Shown one piece after another: positions 1-9,797 of a DNA stretch of 64,000 nt. The position numbers were made by a program, and so were the translations under genes. Numbering within the stretch: position 1 is the stretch's first letter; every line of letters begins with the position of its first letter. A model generated the notes under the pieces. That model was not told where the DNA came from, ran no database searches, and saw only the letters and a list, made by a program, of their open reading frames with translations. This stretch comes from Argyresthia goedartella. Lineage: Eukaryota; Arthropoda; Insecta; Lepidoptera; Argyresthiidae. Where the stretch lies: assembly GCA_949825045.1 (NCBI GenBank), contig OX463829.1, forward strand, positions 25,638,715 to 25,702,714. The letters run 5' to 3'.

Positions 1-629
1 TGAACGCGACGAATTGGGGACCAACCACTTCAAGCTTCACAACACGAAGCACTCACTCCGATGACGTGAATCTACTTATTCCCGACGATTGTTCCGTGCT
101 TATTATAATTAACACTCCGACCAGGCCAGACACCTGTGTTAGACAATTATTACTACTGAAATACAGCCAAGGCCCGAACGCCATGTGCCGACATTTTTTC
201 CAAGTCAAGAAAGTAACCTCTAACTCGTCATCTCGTTTCTATACAAGTGACAGCTGCTAGTTCCGTTTCCGTTCCGAGTCGCGCAACAAAAGGAGGTGCG
301 TTCCGAAGCATAAATATTAAACAAGTAAGTTAAATAAAAGCTTTTAAAAATAGTGATTTCGGGCTAGATTACATTGAAGAAGTATATCCCTACCCACGTT
401 AAAACAAAAAATTTACTTTCCCTATACATTTCATTGCATGCTGTTCAGCCGTGTACAAAATCATTAAAGGGAAAGAAATCCCTAATAAACCGGATAATTA
501 ATTCAAAGCCTTAATTTGAAGCCCATTCAGAATACTGAAACTGAAAGGAAAATGTGGATTTTTCTTGTGCGTGACACTAATTTGGAATTTGAGGTCTCCG
601 AGCCTATAGGTACTTACAGACCGTTCACC
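1..629. other. No gene recognised
   Basis: Only short chance ORFs of under 70 codons are present. I see no splice-bounded coding segment, repeat or RNA gene that I recognise. Base composition is more balanced over the first 300 bases and becomes A+T-rich after that. Confidence 0.5.
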
Positions 630-688
630 ATAAGATGGACGAGCCAATTATGCCTTGGGAATTGGCATAATTGGCTCGTCCATCTTAT
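630..688. repeat. Perfect 25-bp inverted repeat (hairpin) with 9-nt loop
   Basis: Bases 630-654 are the exact reverse complement of 664-688. The loop is 655-663 (ttgggaatt). The arm contains the word gatggacgagccaattatgc. A stem of 25 uninterrupted pairs is not expected by chance. It could be a small foldback element, the core of a MITE, or a template for a short hairpin RNA. Confidence 0.85.
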
Positions 689-736
689 ATTTGTCCTCAA
701 TATTACATGTTTTTGCTAATTCCAGCAAGGACGCTT

Positions 737-1046
737 TTACAGAGATGCTGTTTGAAACTCGATATTTTTATATTCCTGGATCCTCGTTTTTGTCCAGGAC
801 ATCTTGAGCAATATTTCAAGTTTTCGGGAGTGGTATGAGGCATTATCCGTCACCACGATTGAATTTGGTTTTAATTTTAGGCAATCCCCCCTTAAACCAC
901 TCCTCAAAACAGTCAGGGTTCATCTCTTGATGAACCTGCTGGCCGGTTTGGGCTTTTAAAACCATGAGGGAATAATTGATGAAGCGGTCTTCCCCTCCTA
1001 TGTGACTAATTATAAGTCTTCTGCCCTTTCCCGAGGGATTATTCAA
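737..1046 (-). pseudogene. DDE transposase remnant (frameshifted)
   Basis: On the minus strand one frame reads SGKGRRLIISHIGG...FINYSLMVLKAQTG...EMNPDCFEEWFKGGLPKI and stops near 843. The adjacent frame continues with DNASYHSRKLEIL and stops near 737. The order GKGRRLI, HxEM, then DNASYHS is that of the DDE domain of an insect IS630/Tc1-like transposase family, with the Asp of DNASYHS as a catalytic residue. The frame change close to 848, the stops and the short length (about 100 codons) mark it as a decayed fragment. No terminal repeats were found. Confidence 0.6.
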
Positions 1047-2188
1047 CCTAGTTGGGCAATATTCAGCCTAGTTTTTGTTTATTATAGTGCGATTATTCAG
1101 CCTAGTTTTTGTTTATTTTTTTCCTGTAATTCTGAATTCCTAATTAATTTCATTGCGATTTTGCATTAAAAATTAGGATATTATGTATTCGTAAACTCTT
1201 TTTGACAAAATAGCCAAGTTTATTTTTAAATAATTTTAATGTGGTTTGGCGCTACGTAATTTTAGTTTGAGTCGAGCGCATTGTTTGCGCTCTCTTTTCT
1301 TTCTTATGTGGAAGTAATTAACGTTTCGTTTACATTCGTATTCCGTTTATTTATATTTTCTTATTCGTATAATAAGCCTCCAACGAAAGCCTGCCTTCCG
1401 GATTTTATCGATGGACGATCATAACTTCTGAAGTTATCAAAACAAAAATAAAAAATATATTTTTAAAAGTTTATAAAAAGTCCTTTTCAACTATGTCCTA
1501 CATGACTTATTACGTATTTTTTTTCGTTTTATCATTTTACCCCCCACTTTTTTGTAGGCAATATTTTTTTCTTATTAAAGTTTAATTATGTTGCGGTTAT
1601 CAGGATTATCAAGTATTTTTGCAGAAGATTTCAAGATTCTATCTCTTAAAGTTTCTGAGAAAAGTGCCGATGGCAGACGGGCTCCTTTTGAGGTACGGAA
1701 CCCTAAAAAGTACACTGCACAGACATGAATAGAAGTGCTTTGGGTGTTAATTTCCTTAGTTAATTTTCCATCTTTACTGTACCATAGGTACGCTTACATG
1801 TAATGAATATTAATTAGCGATGGAAGAGACTGTACGTAGATACCTACTTATTCTCAGGATTCTAACGGACAGTACATATATTTTAATTCCAAATTGGTGT
1901 CCATTCAATTCCAGGTTGGACTGATTAATGTCCAATTTTCAAATATTATCGAAACTATCAATGAAATACTTTTTTGTCTTAGCGATTAGAGTAATGAATA
2001 CGGCTAAAGTATCGGAATATTGCAAAAAGAAGCACTTAGTATTAAAGCCAGGTTTGTGAAAATCACACCAGTTTTTGTTTCGGGCTTGCTAGGGCTTCGG
2101 CGCTTTTGATGACGTCACTTTTAGACTCGCAGTCAGTCTGTGTTCGGCTGACCGGCAGGAAGTGACTTCTTATTCTTGCACCAATATC
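1047..2188. other. Non-coding, with a short direct repeat
   Basis: No gene recognised. The word attcagcctagtttttgttt occurs twice, at 1061 and 1095, with a degraded third copy just upstream (attcaacctagttggg). Around 1690-1715 is the phrase gaggtacggaaccctaaaaa, which I recognise as a common dispersed-repeat word in Lepidoptera (family knowledge). Otherwise A+T-rich. Confidence 0.4.
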
Positions 2189-2403
2189 TGACACCAAGTT
2201 TGCCAAACCAGCTCATCATCCTTAACAAATTGAGTCCAAACACGACTGAGTTCCAGTACTCATCCAAGTCCTCATTCCATCACCAACTCATGACACCAAG
2301 TTTGCGAATCTAATTCATCATCCTTAAGAAATTGAGTCCAAGTATTCCTTACTATTCCTGGTTCCTGAGCTTCTGTACTGTCTCCAAGTCCTCATTCCAT
2401 CAC
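2189..2403. repeat. Diverged tandem duplication (~102-113 bp unit)
   Basis: Two copies begin with tgacaccaagtttgc (2189 and 2291) and end with ccaagtcctcattccatcac (about 2284 and 2403). In between they share catcatccttaa and aaattgagtcca. The second copy carries a small insertion. Confidence 0.75.
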
Positions 2404-2529
2404 AAGAACGAGCACTCGTAGACAATATCATGTTTAACCTGTAACTTAAACGGAACGTTTATGACAGACATACTGAAGATTCTATTGTGTGTAATTAACA
2501 TAATTAATGCATTTTATTATATATCACAT

Positions 2530-2942
2530 AATTTCTTTTATCTACACACGTATCATAAACCCTCTTTACTGCGTTCAAAAACCGCACGTTACGATCAGCA
2601 TTATGTTAAACTACTTGGTAAAAACTCGTTTCGTAGCTGGAAAACTACACATAATGGCTATTATGTGTAGTTTTTCTACATATAATGACATTCAAATTTC
2701 GAACGCCGACGCCCACCCGCGTGCCGTCCCTAGTTTGTCTGTGAAGTTGGTACTGACATTCAAATTTCGAACGCCGACGCCCGCCTGCGTGAAGGTGGTA
2801 CTAAAGAACAAGCTAAACAATTGCAGAACCACAATGTCGAGTGATATTATTATGAAACTCGCCTGCGGCTCGTTTCATAAACCCACTCTCGAGTTTTAAT
2901 GCCCTCCATTATGCAGCAGTCACATAAACTACTATTATCAAG
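2530..2942 (+). repeat. Foldback family F, copy 1 (module A + module B, internal deletion)
   Basis: Module A begins near acacacgtatcataaaccc. It contains a hairpin around 2640-2675 and a twice-repeated block caaatttcgaacgccgacgc (2692 and 2759), then a word ending in gcagaaccacaatg. Module B is a palindrome built on ctcgag with tatgaaac/gtttcata arms and ends in cacataaactactatt. Compared with the 24.3-kb copy, about 110 bases between A and B are missing at 2835. The ORFs here are incidental. Confidence 0.8.
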
Positions 2943-3014
2943 TCATTTCAGTTTAAATTAATATCATAATCAATAACTATTGCATACAAGAAAATAATTA
3001 CTCGACTATACTAT

Positions 3015-3715
3015 CATACATTCATCTCGCAAAACCTGGCACACTCTCGCATGATAACCCTCCATGCATCCAAACAAACAGATCATTCAGTGGTGCTGCA
3101 GCCAGGCGTTGAAGCTGTTCCTTGGCCGTACTAGCGGAGACTGCCGGCGCGCCACCGTGCGGTGCGAGTATCCATATTTCCTCTTGTATAGGTATCGTAG
3201 GAAAGCTTTGTGTTTCTTCTCGAGGATAAGGACATATGAGCTTTCGTGTGGATTCCAAACAACCGAGCTAGATTCAAGTTTGGTTCTCACTAGCGCCGTG
3301 TAAAGAAGCTGAACCACACCCAAATTCTGGAATCCCTTACTTTTCCGTATCACAAACCCTAATCTTTTGAAACATTCCTTGGCTAAAGTGCTCATGTGCT
3401 CATGGAATGCGAGCTTAGGGCCGAACGTAACACCTTTCCTTCATTGAATACACTCGTGTACACCGAGTACATTACGGTAATGGGCCGAGGAGATAACACT
3501 TCTCAATATTGAATAGGAGTTTATTTTTCACACTCCATTGATGAACTGAATCTAGGTCTTCCTGTAGTAGCTTACATTCCTCCTCTGACTTCACGGGAAG
3601 TACCAGTTTCAGATCGTCAGCGTACAAAAGGCATTTAGCGTGTTTTAGCTCAAGTTTCAGGTCATTTATCATGATGATAAATAACAACGGACCAAGAATA
3701 GAGTATGGCTAACGC
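3015..3715 (-). pseudogene. Non-LTR retrotransposon reverse transcriptase fragment
   Basis: The minus strand from 3687 reads LFIIMINDLKLELKHAKCLL then YADDLKLVLPVKSEEE...VHQWSVKNKLLFNIEKCYLL. YADD is the reverse transcriptase active-site box, followed by the thumb-like segment. After a break near 3470 the frame from 3395 continues with CFKRLGFVIRKSKGFQ...LVRTKLESSSVVWNPHESSYV...EKKHKAFLRYLYKRKYGY, the usual C-terminal region of CR1/Jockey-like polymerases. There is no endonuclease domain or amino-terminal half. It is a 5'-truncated, frameshifted copy. Confidence 0.85.
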
Positions 3716-3757
3716 CCGACCGTGTGTGGTGTGGCTGGGACTCAAAATTTCCGTGTC

Positions 3758-3874
3758 GCAATGAATGAATGAATGAATGAATGAATGACTACTTTATTGC
3801 ACAAAAACAAACATACAGAGACATACAAAGAAAGATATATGTACAAGAGGCGCGCTTATCTCTATAATATGTAT
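3758..3874 (-). repeat. LINE 3' tail ending in (CATT)n
   Basis: Read on the minus strand this is cgcgcctcttgtacatat...gtgcaataaagtag followed by about seven CATT units. The same ending, aataaagta then (ATTC)n, closes the LINE at 58850-59858, so this is probably a 3' fragment of a related element. A fragment at about 46820-46930 shares the 'ggcg(c/t)gcttatctctat' word. The mariner at 3880 sits immediately next to it. Confidence 0.6.
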
Positions 3875-3879
3875 ATACA

Positions 3880-5184
3880 CAGTCAGGTCATAAGTTCTGT
3901 CACACAATAAAAACTTTTGAATTTAGAACGCTGGCCACAAAAAAGTTTATTGAATTCGAATTTCGAATTTTTCATGAAAATAAAAATGTGTACTTTTTAG
4001 AATTTTCCTCATTTTTAAATATGGAGTGGACACTTAAAGAAGACCGTGTCGCAGTTATTGCGTTGCATCGTTGCGGTTACGCGCCAATTCAGATTTTCGA
4101 CTTACTGAAAAATTTGAATATAACCAAAAGATTCGTTTATCGTACCATAAAACGATACAATGAAGACTCTAGTGTAGATGACAGGTCAAGAAGTAGTCGC
4201 CCTCGCTCTGTTAGGACTCCAGCAGTGATAAAAGCTGTGAAGGCGCGAATTCAAAGAAATCCCATACGTAAGCAGAAACTGTTGGCCCTTCAGATGGGGT
4301 TAAGCAGGACCACGGTGAAAAGGGTGTTAAATGAAGACTTAGGGCTTAGGGCATATCGAAGAAAAACAGGACATCGTTTGGACGCTCGTTTAATGGACCT
4401 GAGACTGAAGAGATGCCGCGCTTTGTTGAAGCGGTACGCGGGAAAAAAGCATCGGGAAATTCTTTTTTCGGATGAAAAAATTTTCACCGTGGAAGAGAGC
4501 TACAACAAACAAAATGATAAGGTGTACGCACACAGCAGTGAAGAAGCGAGCAACCGTATTCCGCGTATCCAACGAGGTCATTTTCCATCCTCGCTCATGG
4601 TTTGGTTGGGAGTCTCTTATTGGGGCTTAACTGAGGTACATTTTTGTGAGAAAGGCGTAAAAACTAATGCAGTTGTGTATCAAAATACAGTCCTCAAGAA
4701 CCTTGTTGAACCTGTTTCTCATACCATGTTTAATAACAGGCACTGGGTATTCCAACAAGATTCTGCGCCAGCTCATAGAGCGAAAAGCACACAAGACTGG
4801 CTGGCGGCGCGTGAAATCGACTTCATCCGGCACGAAGACTGGCCCTCCTCCAGTCCAGATTTGAGTCCGTTAGATTACAAGATATGGCAACACTTGGAGA
4901 AAAAGGCCTGCTCAAAGCCTCATCCTGATTTGGAGTCACTCAAGGCATCCTTGATTAAGGCAGCCGCCGATATTGACATGGACCTCGTTCGAGCTGCGAT
5001 AGACGACTGGCCGCGCAGAATAAAGGCCTGTATTCAAAATCGCGGGGGTCATTTTGAATAAACTTTATTATCATAAGAATCTATGTTTTATTAAGTTCAT
5101 TTTGCTATATAAATGTTAACATAAATAATAAACATGTCTAAATTATTTCATATTGCACATGTGACAGAACTTATGACCTGACTA
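3880..5184 (+). mobile_element. Mariner element, maT-like DD37D, near-complete
   Basis: Terminal inverted repeats at 3881-3904 and 5160-5183 are identical over 24 bases (gtcaggtcataagttctgtc core). They bracket one uninterrupted transposase frame. The right end is followed by TA as expected for mariner; the left flank shows CA in a tatatacaca context, so the left TA may be mutated. About 1.3 kb is the normal length for mariner elements. Identical ends plus an intact frame suggest recent mobility (inference). Confidence 0.9.
4021..5061 (+). CDS. Mariner (DD37D) transposase, intact
   Basis: 346 codons from ATG 4021 (MEWTLKEDRVAVIALH), chosen over ATG 3988 because family proteins begin at the first helix-turn-helix; an in-frame upstream Met cannot be excluded. 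The N-terminal half holds two helix-turn-helix regions that bind the terminal repeats (KRFVYRTIKRYNEDSSVDDR; LSRTTVKRVLNEDLGLRAYR). The catalytic Asp residues lie in FSDEKIF, QQDSAPAH and SPLDYKIW, with 37 residues between the second and third, which places it in the DD37D (maT) group (family knowledge). The protein cuts and joins element ends at TA in the nucleus. No stops or frameshifts are present. It sits centrally between perfect terminal repeats. Confidence 0.92.
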   Translation: MEWTLKEDRVAVIALHRCGYAPIQIFDLLKNLNITKRFVYRTIKRYNEDSSVDDRSRSSRPRSVRTPAVIKAVKARIQRNPIRKQKLLALQMGLSRTTVKRVLNEDLGLRAYRRKTGHRLDARLMDLRLKRCRALLKRYAGKKHREILFSDEKIFTVEESYNKQNDKVYAHSSEEASNRIPRIQRGHFPSSLMVWLGVSYWGLTEVHFCEKGVKTNAVVYQNTVLKNLVEPVSHTMFNNRHWVFQQDSAPAHRAKSTQDWLAAREIDFIRHEDWPSSSPDLSPLDYKIWQHLEKKACSKPHPDLESLKASLIKAAADIDMDLVRAAIDDWPRRIKACIQNRGGHFE

Positions 5185-5734
5185 TATATATAAATATATT
5201 GTATGTATTGTATTGTATATATATATATATATAGGGTTGCCATCTCTATGAGGACAAGACGCGTGAAAACCCCGGATTTTAGAGCCCAGAACCCGGACAT
5301 GTCAACAGGTTTTTTAAAACCTAGTCAGTGTAATATAAAATAGATGAAAATGTCATAAATCACGTTTTGATTTATTTCCAAACCTTAAAATTTAATTTAG
5401 TCATCTTTTATCATCATTTTAAATGTACCTTACAAAACAGAAACGTATTACAGTTTGTTACAAATTGTTTTATTAATCAGTTGGATTTTTTTATTCTTAA
5501 AATAAAACATAAATTATTAATATACCTACTCTGTTATAAAAAGAAAACCTTCTTAAAATATGAAACCTTCCAAAATTCAATTATTTTTTTAAACAAAAAT
5601 CTTAAAAGTCCTGAGACCATTTTAGTATTTAGTCTTAAGAATTTTTGAGGTAACTCTTTTAACTCAATAATAATTATCTTCTTTAAATTTGTATCAGCTG
5701 CCATTTACACAACAAAATATCTCTTAACATAATA

Positions 5735-7317
5735 CACACACCGGCACAATTAGCGGAACAGAAAAAAGGGAGTATTTACGCATTTTTGCGTGTTACTGGC
5801 CGGCTAAACAAGCTTTTTTTAAATTTGGGTTTTAATTTAAAAATGAAATACTAAGCGACTGCCATTTTTTTCATTCTTTTGTTTTAATTTTCATTGATTC
5901 ATTTTTTTCGACCGCTTGTCCGTTTTTAGAAGGTTCGTGCATTCCATTTGAAAAGCTTTGAATTGCAGTTTTTTGAGGCTTTTGAGTTTTTTCACATATT
6001 GATAATTTATGAGCATCTAAGTATGCCTGATTTAAAGCCATCAGAAATCATTAGGGCAGATCAAATGAGGAGAAATGATCAAACCTACAGATCGATTGCC
6101 AGAAGCCTTCGTCGATCGTTATCAACGATTCATCGTAGCATCCAACGATACAGATTGACGAATACTCTAGTGAGAAGGAGAGGACAAGGCCGGAAAAGGT
6201 GTACTTCAAGGAGGGATGACCGTTTTCTCCAACTTCAAGTCCGACGGAACACGAGACTAACGGCGGTGCAGGCTCGAAATGTACTGGAAGAGGTACGAGC
6301 AGTAAGGATGAGTGAGCGGACAGTTCGTAGAAGATTCGAAGAAGTGGGTATAGGCTCGTATGTGCCCGCCAAAGCCCCAAAACTTGAGAGACATCATCGC
6401 ACAAACCGTCTACACTTTGGTCGTGAACATCGTGATTGGGACTTCGACGATTGGGGACAGGTTCTTTTTACTGATGAATGCAGAGTTATGTTAAATCAAA
6501 TTGATGGAAGGCAGCGAGTATAAAGACGCAAAGGAGAACGGTATATCCAGTCTAATTTTGAAAATACAGTGGCATATGGCGGCGGTTCAATTATGGTCTG
6601 GGGAGGAATATGTTTAGGAGCTCGTACGGAGTTAGTAGTGGTCGATGGCGGGAATCTGAATGCTGATCGGTATATCAGGGAGATTTTAAAAGAACATGTT
6701 GTGCCATTTGCCCCCTTTATTGGTAACAACTTCATTCTAATGCAGGATAATGCTCGGGCTCACAATGCTCGCACAGTACAGACAAACCTAAACCATGTTG
6801 GTATAACGGTGATGGAGTGGCCAGCACGGTCCCCCGATATGAACCCTATAGAACACGTCTGGGACTTGCTAAAGAGGAGTGTAAAGTCAAGAATGCCACC
6901 TCCCAATAATCTCAACGCGTTGCGAAACGCATTACTTGAAGAATGGCAGAGGTTGCCCCAAGAAACCATTGATAACATCATCCGCAGCATGCCCAGACGG
7001 ATGGAAACCCTCATCCAGAGCACGAGGAGGAAACACTCGATATTGAACAATCATTGAAATTGTTGTTAACCTTTGGAAAATCTTGAATTTACTGCTCTTT
7101 CTCTATAATTAAAAAATCGAAGAAAAATGCATTTTGTTTAATTTAATTTTTATTTTAATTAAACTTTAAGTATGGTGTCACAAATGAATGTCAAAACATG
7201 TTAATTTAATTGTAGTTTCATTTTAAATAAAATATTGTTTAAAAATTACATTCATTGTTCAAAATTCCCTCTTTTTTCTCCCTTTTTTTTCTGTTCCGCT
7301 AATTGTGCCGGTGTGTG
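5735..7317 (+). mobile_element. Tc1-like element (DD34E), complete ends, TA target duplication
   Basis: Inverted ends begin cacacaccggcacaattagc on both strands (5735 onward, and 7317 backward) and run nearly 40 bases with small length differences in the A/T tract. TA flanks both sides (5733-5734 and 7318-7319). The element is 1,583 bp, a normal Tc1 size, and is nested in the hAT element. The transposase frame has one in-frame stop. Confidence 0.93.
6023..7057 (+). pseudogene. Tc1 (DD34E) transposase with a single premature stop
   Basis: The frame opens at ATG 6023 (MPDLKPSEIIRADQMRRN) and is interrupted only by TAA at 6521-6523, after which the same frame continues to the stop at 7055-7057. 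About 344 codons is the usual Tc1 length. Two N-terminal helix-turn-helix regions are visible (RSIARSLRRSLSTIHRSIQ; MSERTVRRRFEEVGIG). The catalytic residues lie in FTDECRVM (Asp), MQDNARAH (Asp) and SPDMNPIEHVWD (Glu), with 34 residues between the second and third, giving DD34E. The stop replaces one codon between RQRV and RRKGERY. Apart from that codon the protein looks functional, so inactivation is recent, or the base is polymorphic or a sequencing error. Confidence 0.9.
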
Positions 7318-7719
7318 TATGAACTAAATTCAGTCTTCTTAAATCTTAAGCAACAAAACTGAACCTTTTAAAGTTTAGACTTACTGTGATGTAAGTTATT
7401 TTTTTTAACCATTAAATAACCAAAAACTATACTCATTTAGATCACCTTAAAGTTTTAATCAAGAACCATGTTTTAAATTTATTTTACGTTATAAAAACCA
7501 TCATAACTTCAACTACGAAAATGACAAAACATTAGGTATTGCACTCATAAGTACATTATTTGACTAGCTATTAAAGCTTTTCCTCAGTTTCTTGCCTTTT
7601 TACTTTTCAGTTTTTTTTTGTATTCATCACTCTCTCCGATAGCTTTTAGAATGTCTTCCCTTTATAAAAGGAATGTGTAAAAATCAATACAGCTGTATTC
7701 TTCGTAATTTAATTTAATT

Positions 7720-8486
7720 TAATTACTGATGAGATTGTTTCTACGCTTAGTAAATTTTCTTTCTTTTGTCCATTGTTGTGTAATTAATGAGAATATTCTC
7801 TCCATGTTGGCATAATGAGCCGGAATGCAAACAAAAACACTGTGCAATTTTCAGCAATATCGAAAATAAATATGCATTTGGTGTTTTAAAAATTGTACCC
7901 TAAGTTGATTTGAATTTAAAAGCTTATCTTGTTCAGTTAGGTTTTGGTTAAAAGCCTTTAAATTCACCCACTCGGCAATTAATTTTGCGTCGTCAATATT
8001 ATGTTCTTGTCATTTAAATAAAGAGCAGTGTCTTCAATAAGAGTCCATTTTGTGTTATTAATTTTCGGCAAAAACATCCAGTCAAATTTCTCAAATTTTA
8101 ATGGTTTCATCCATTCTCAATGTACGTTTTGACTTCCTTGTAGAAATCATGCGTGCATTTTTAAACCCTTGTTTCGTGTTTTCATCTTCTTTATTTATAA
8201 TAATACTCTGAACATTCAACGGCATGAAACTTTCCTTAATTGGGTCTTCTAAGCGTTTTGTTATGGATGCAAGTATGCTTCTGGTTTCAAGGACTGAATC
8301 ATTTTTCTCTAATTTCTGTATTTTTGAGTGAACGGTGTGCATAGTTAAGTGTATGAGAAACAAGTATGCCTCCGAGAGAGGATTTTCAAAAAACTGTTTA
8401 ATTAAAACAGGTGGCCTTTCTATGCTTTCAAAATAATCGTTTAATGGCCGGTAAAACTTCAGGAGTCGCTCAATAGCTGAAAACAT
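7720..8486 (-). pseudogene. hAT transposase remnant
   Basis: On the minus strand 8486-8091 reads ERLLKFYRPLNDYFESIERP...KQFFENPLSEAYLFLIHLTM...KIQKLEKNDS, a segment typical of the middle of hAT transposases. Further down, at about 7830-7725, CIPAHYANMERIFSLITQQW followed by TKERKF is the C-terminal dimerisation motif (SNAxxERxFS-type) of the family. The two parts are separated by frame breaks, and no N-terminal zinc finger was identified. The fragment belongs to the element ending at 5233/8860. Confidence 0.75.
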
Positions 8487-8855
8487 GCTTAGCTAACGCG
8501 TCTTGTTACAGAAGCTGTTTATATTCGACCTCAGCCATTTCACAAAATTATTTAAGAGCTTCGGTTCGTACTGTGTAACTGGCAAAAAATATATACATTT
8601 TTAAGGTAATGGATCCCACGTCTACTGGCAGTAAATCACATCTGTGGTGCACTGCGTTGTTAATGACATGTGCAGAACATCCCACACCAACGCCTGTATT
8701 AGCGATTGAAATAATCGGACACCGTGCTTGTGTCGCGGGTTGCCCAAGACTTTAAATTTTCAAACCCGGACTTCAAATGAAGCCCCGCCCTGACGGTCCC
8801 CGGATGCCCTCTAAACTAAACTAAGGCAAATCCGGGGAAACCCGGACGGATGGCA

Positions 8856-8860
<5 letters not shown>

Positions 8861-8929
<69 letters not shown>
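8861..8929. repeat. (TA)n microsatellite
   Basis: About 69 bases of uninterrupted TA dinucleotides directly after the hAT end. Shorter TA runs lie at 5183-5232 and 8970-8988, so the same TA-rich site hosts several insertions. Confidence 0.98.
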
Positions 8930-8932
<3 letters not shown>

Positions 8933-8986
8933 CTTGGTTCCACAAAAATTTTGATTGAATATGTATTGTATATATATATATATATA
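8930..8986. repeat. Left half of a palindromic repeat split by a mariner
   Basis: ttccttggttccacaaaaat, then a continuation into TA repeats, is mirrored exactly at 11923-11967 (ending ...gtggaaccaaggaa). The DD41D element sits at its TA centre. Before insertion this was a nearly perfect palindrome of about 100 bases. Confidence 0.85.
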
Positions 8987-9797
8987 TACAGGATTACAGG
9001 AAAAGTCGACCTAGATCCGTTAAGGGCGTGTAGTACACATCATTTCTAAATTATTTCGCTATGGAACCCCCCATCTTAAACTTAACCGTTTTCGAGATAT
9101 TCGAGATTTTTTTTTTATGAAAATGCCAATTTTTCGGCTATTGAATTGAATATTTTGATTTGTTTTGACTCTAATGATTATTTTTTTGGCTTTTTACATG
9201 AAGAATGAGATGCTTAATGACCTCAATGACTAAAATTGCACGTAAGTTAACTAAATATGTCATTGTAGACGATCGAAACTTAAGAAAATAAGTACAAATT
9301 ATAAAAAAATATTTTTCTTTTCTGGATATCTCAAAAAATTATTATGGCACTTGCTCTGCAGATGTGCTTAAAAACATCTACATTTTATCAGCTATCCAAC
9401 GAGGTATAACAACCTAGGGTTGTATTTAAACTCATAGAAAAAAACATAGTTGATAAGTTTCAGGTAGTAGGTCTAACGGGTCCCTCGGCTATTGTCCTTC
9501 AAGTTAATCCGGTGCGTGTGAGCGAGACAACTTACGATTTATGCAGGTGAGAGTGAGAAAAATAATGTGCAAAAACAAGTTTGGGGATACCACATGCCCA
9601 TTGTTTTGTATTTGGTTGTTTGTTTGCTTGCCATCCACTTTAGTCAGCTCATGCGATTCGTCCATGGTAGATGCGAATTATTGTGCTTTCGGATTCCCAC
9701 CCGACTTGGCTTTGTTTCTGGACTGATTTTTCTAACTGTGACTACTGTTCTTGTTTACTGGACTCTGATTTGTGCTTGTGATACTGGACTGTTGAAA

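Larger units (their letters stand above)
5233..8860. mobile_element. hAT-type element, decayed, carrying a nested Tc1
   Basis: The ends are inverted repeats of agggttgccatc (5233-5244 and 8849-8860), followed inside by ccccgga/tccgggg words in opposite orientation. The TA-microsatellite flanks on both sides prevent reading an 8-bp target duplication. The interior holds hAT transposase remnants on the minus strand and, at 5735-7317, a complete Tc1-like insertion. Removing the Tc1 leaves about 2.0 kb. Confidence 0.75.

Noticed and set aside
5367..5648. 93-codon plus ORF rich in Phe, Leu and Lys
   Set aside because: Lies in A+T-rich sequence within the hAT element and has no motif.
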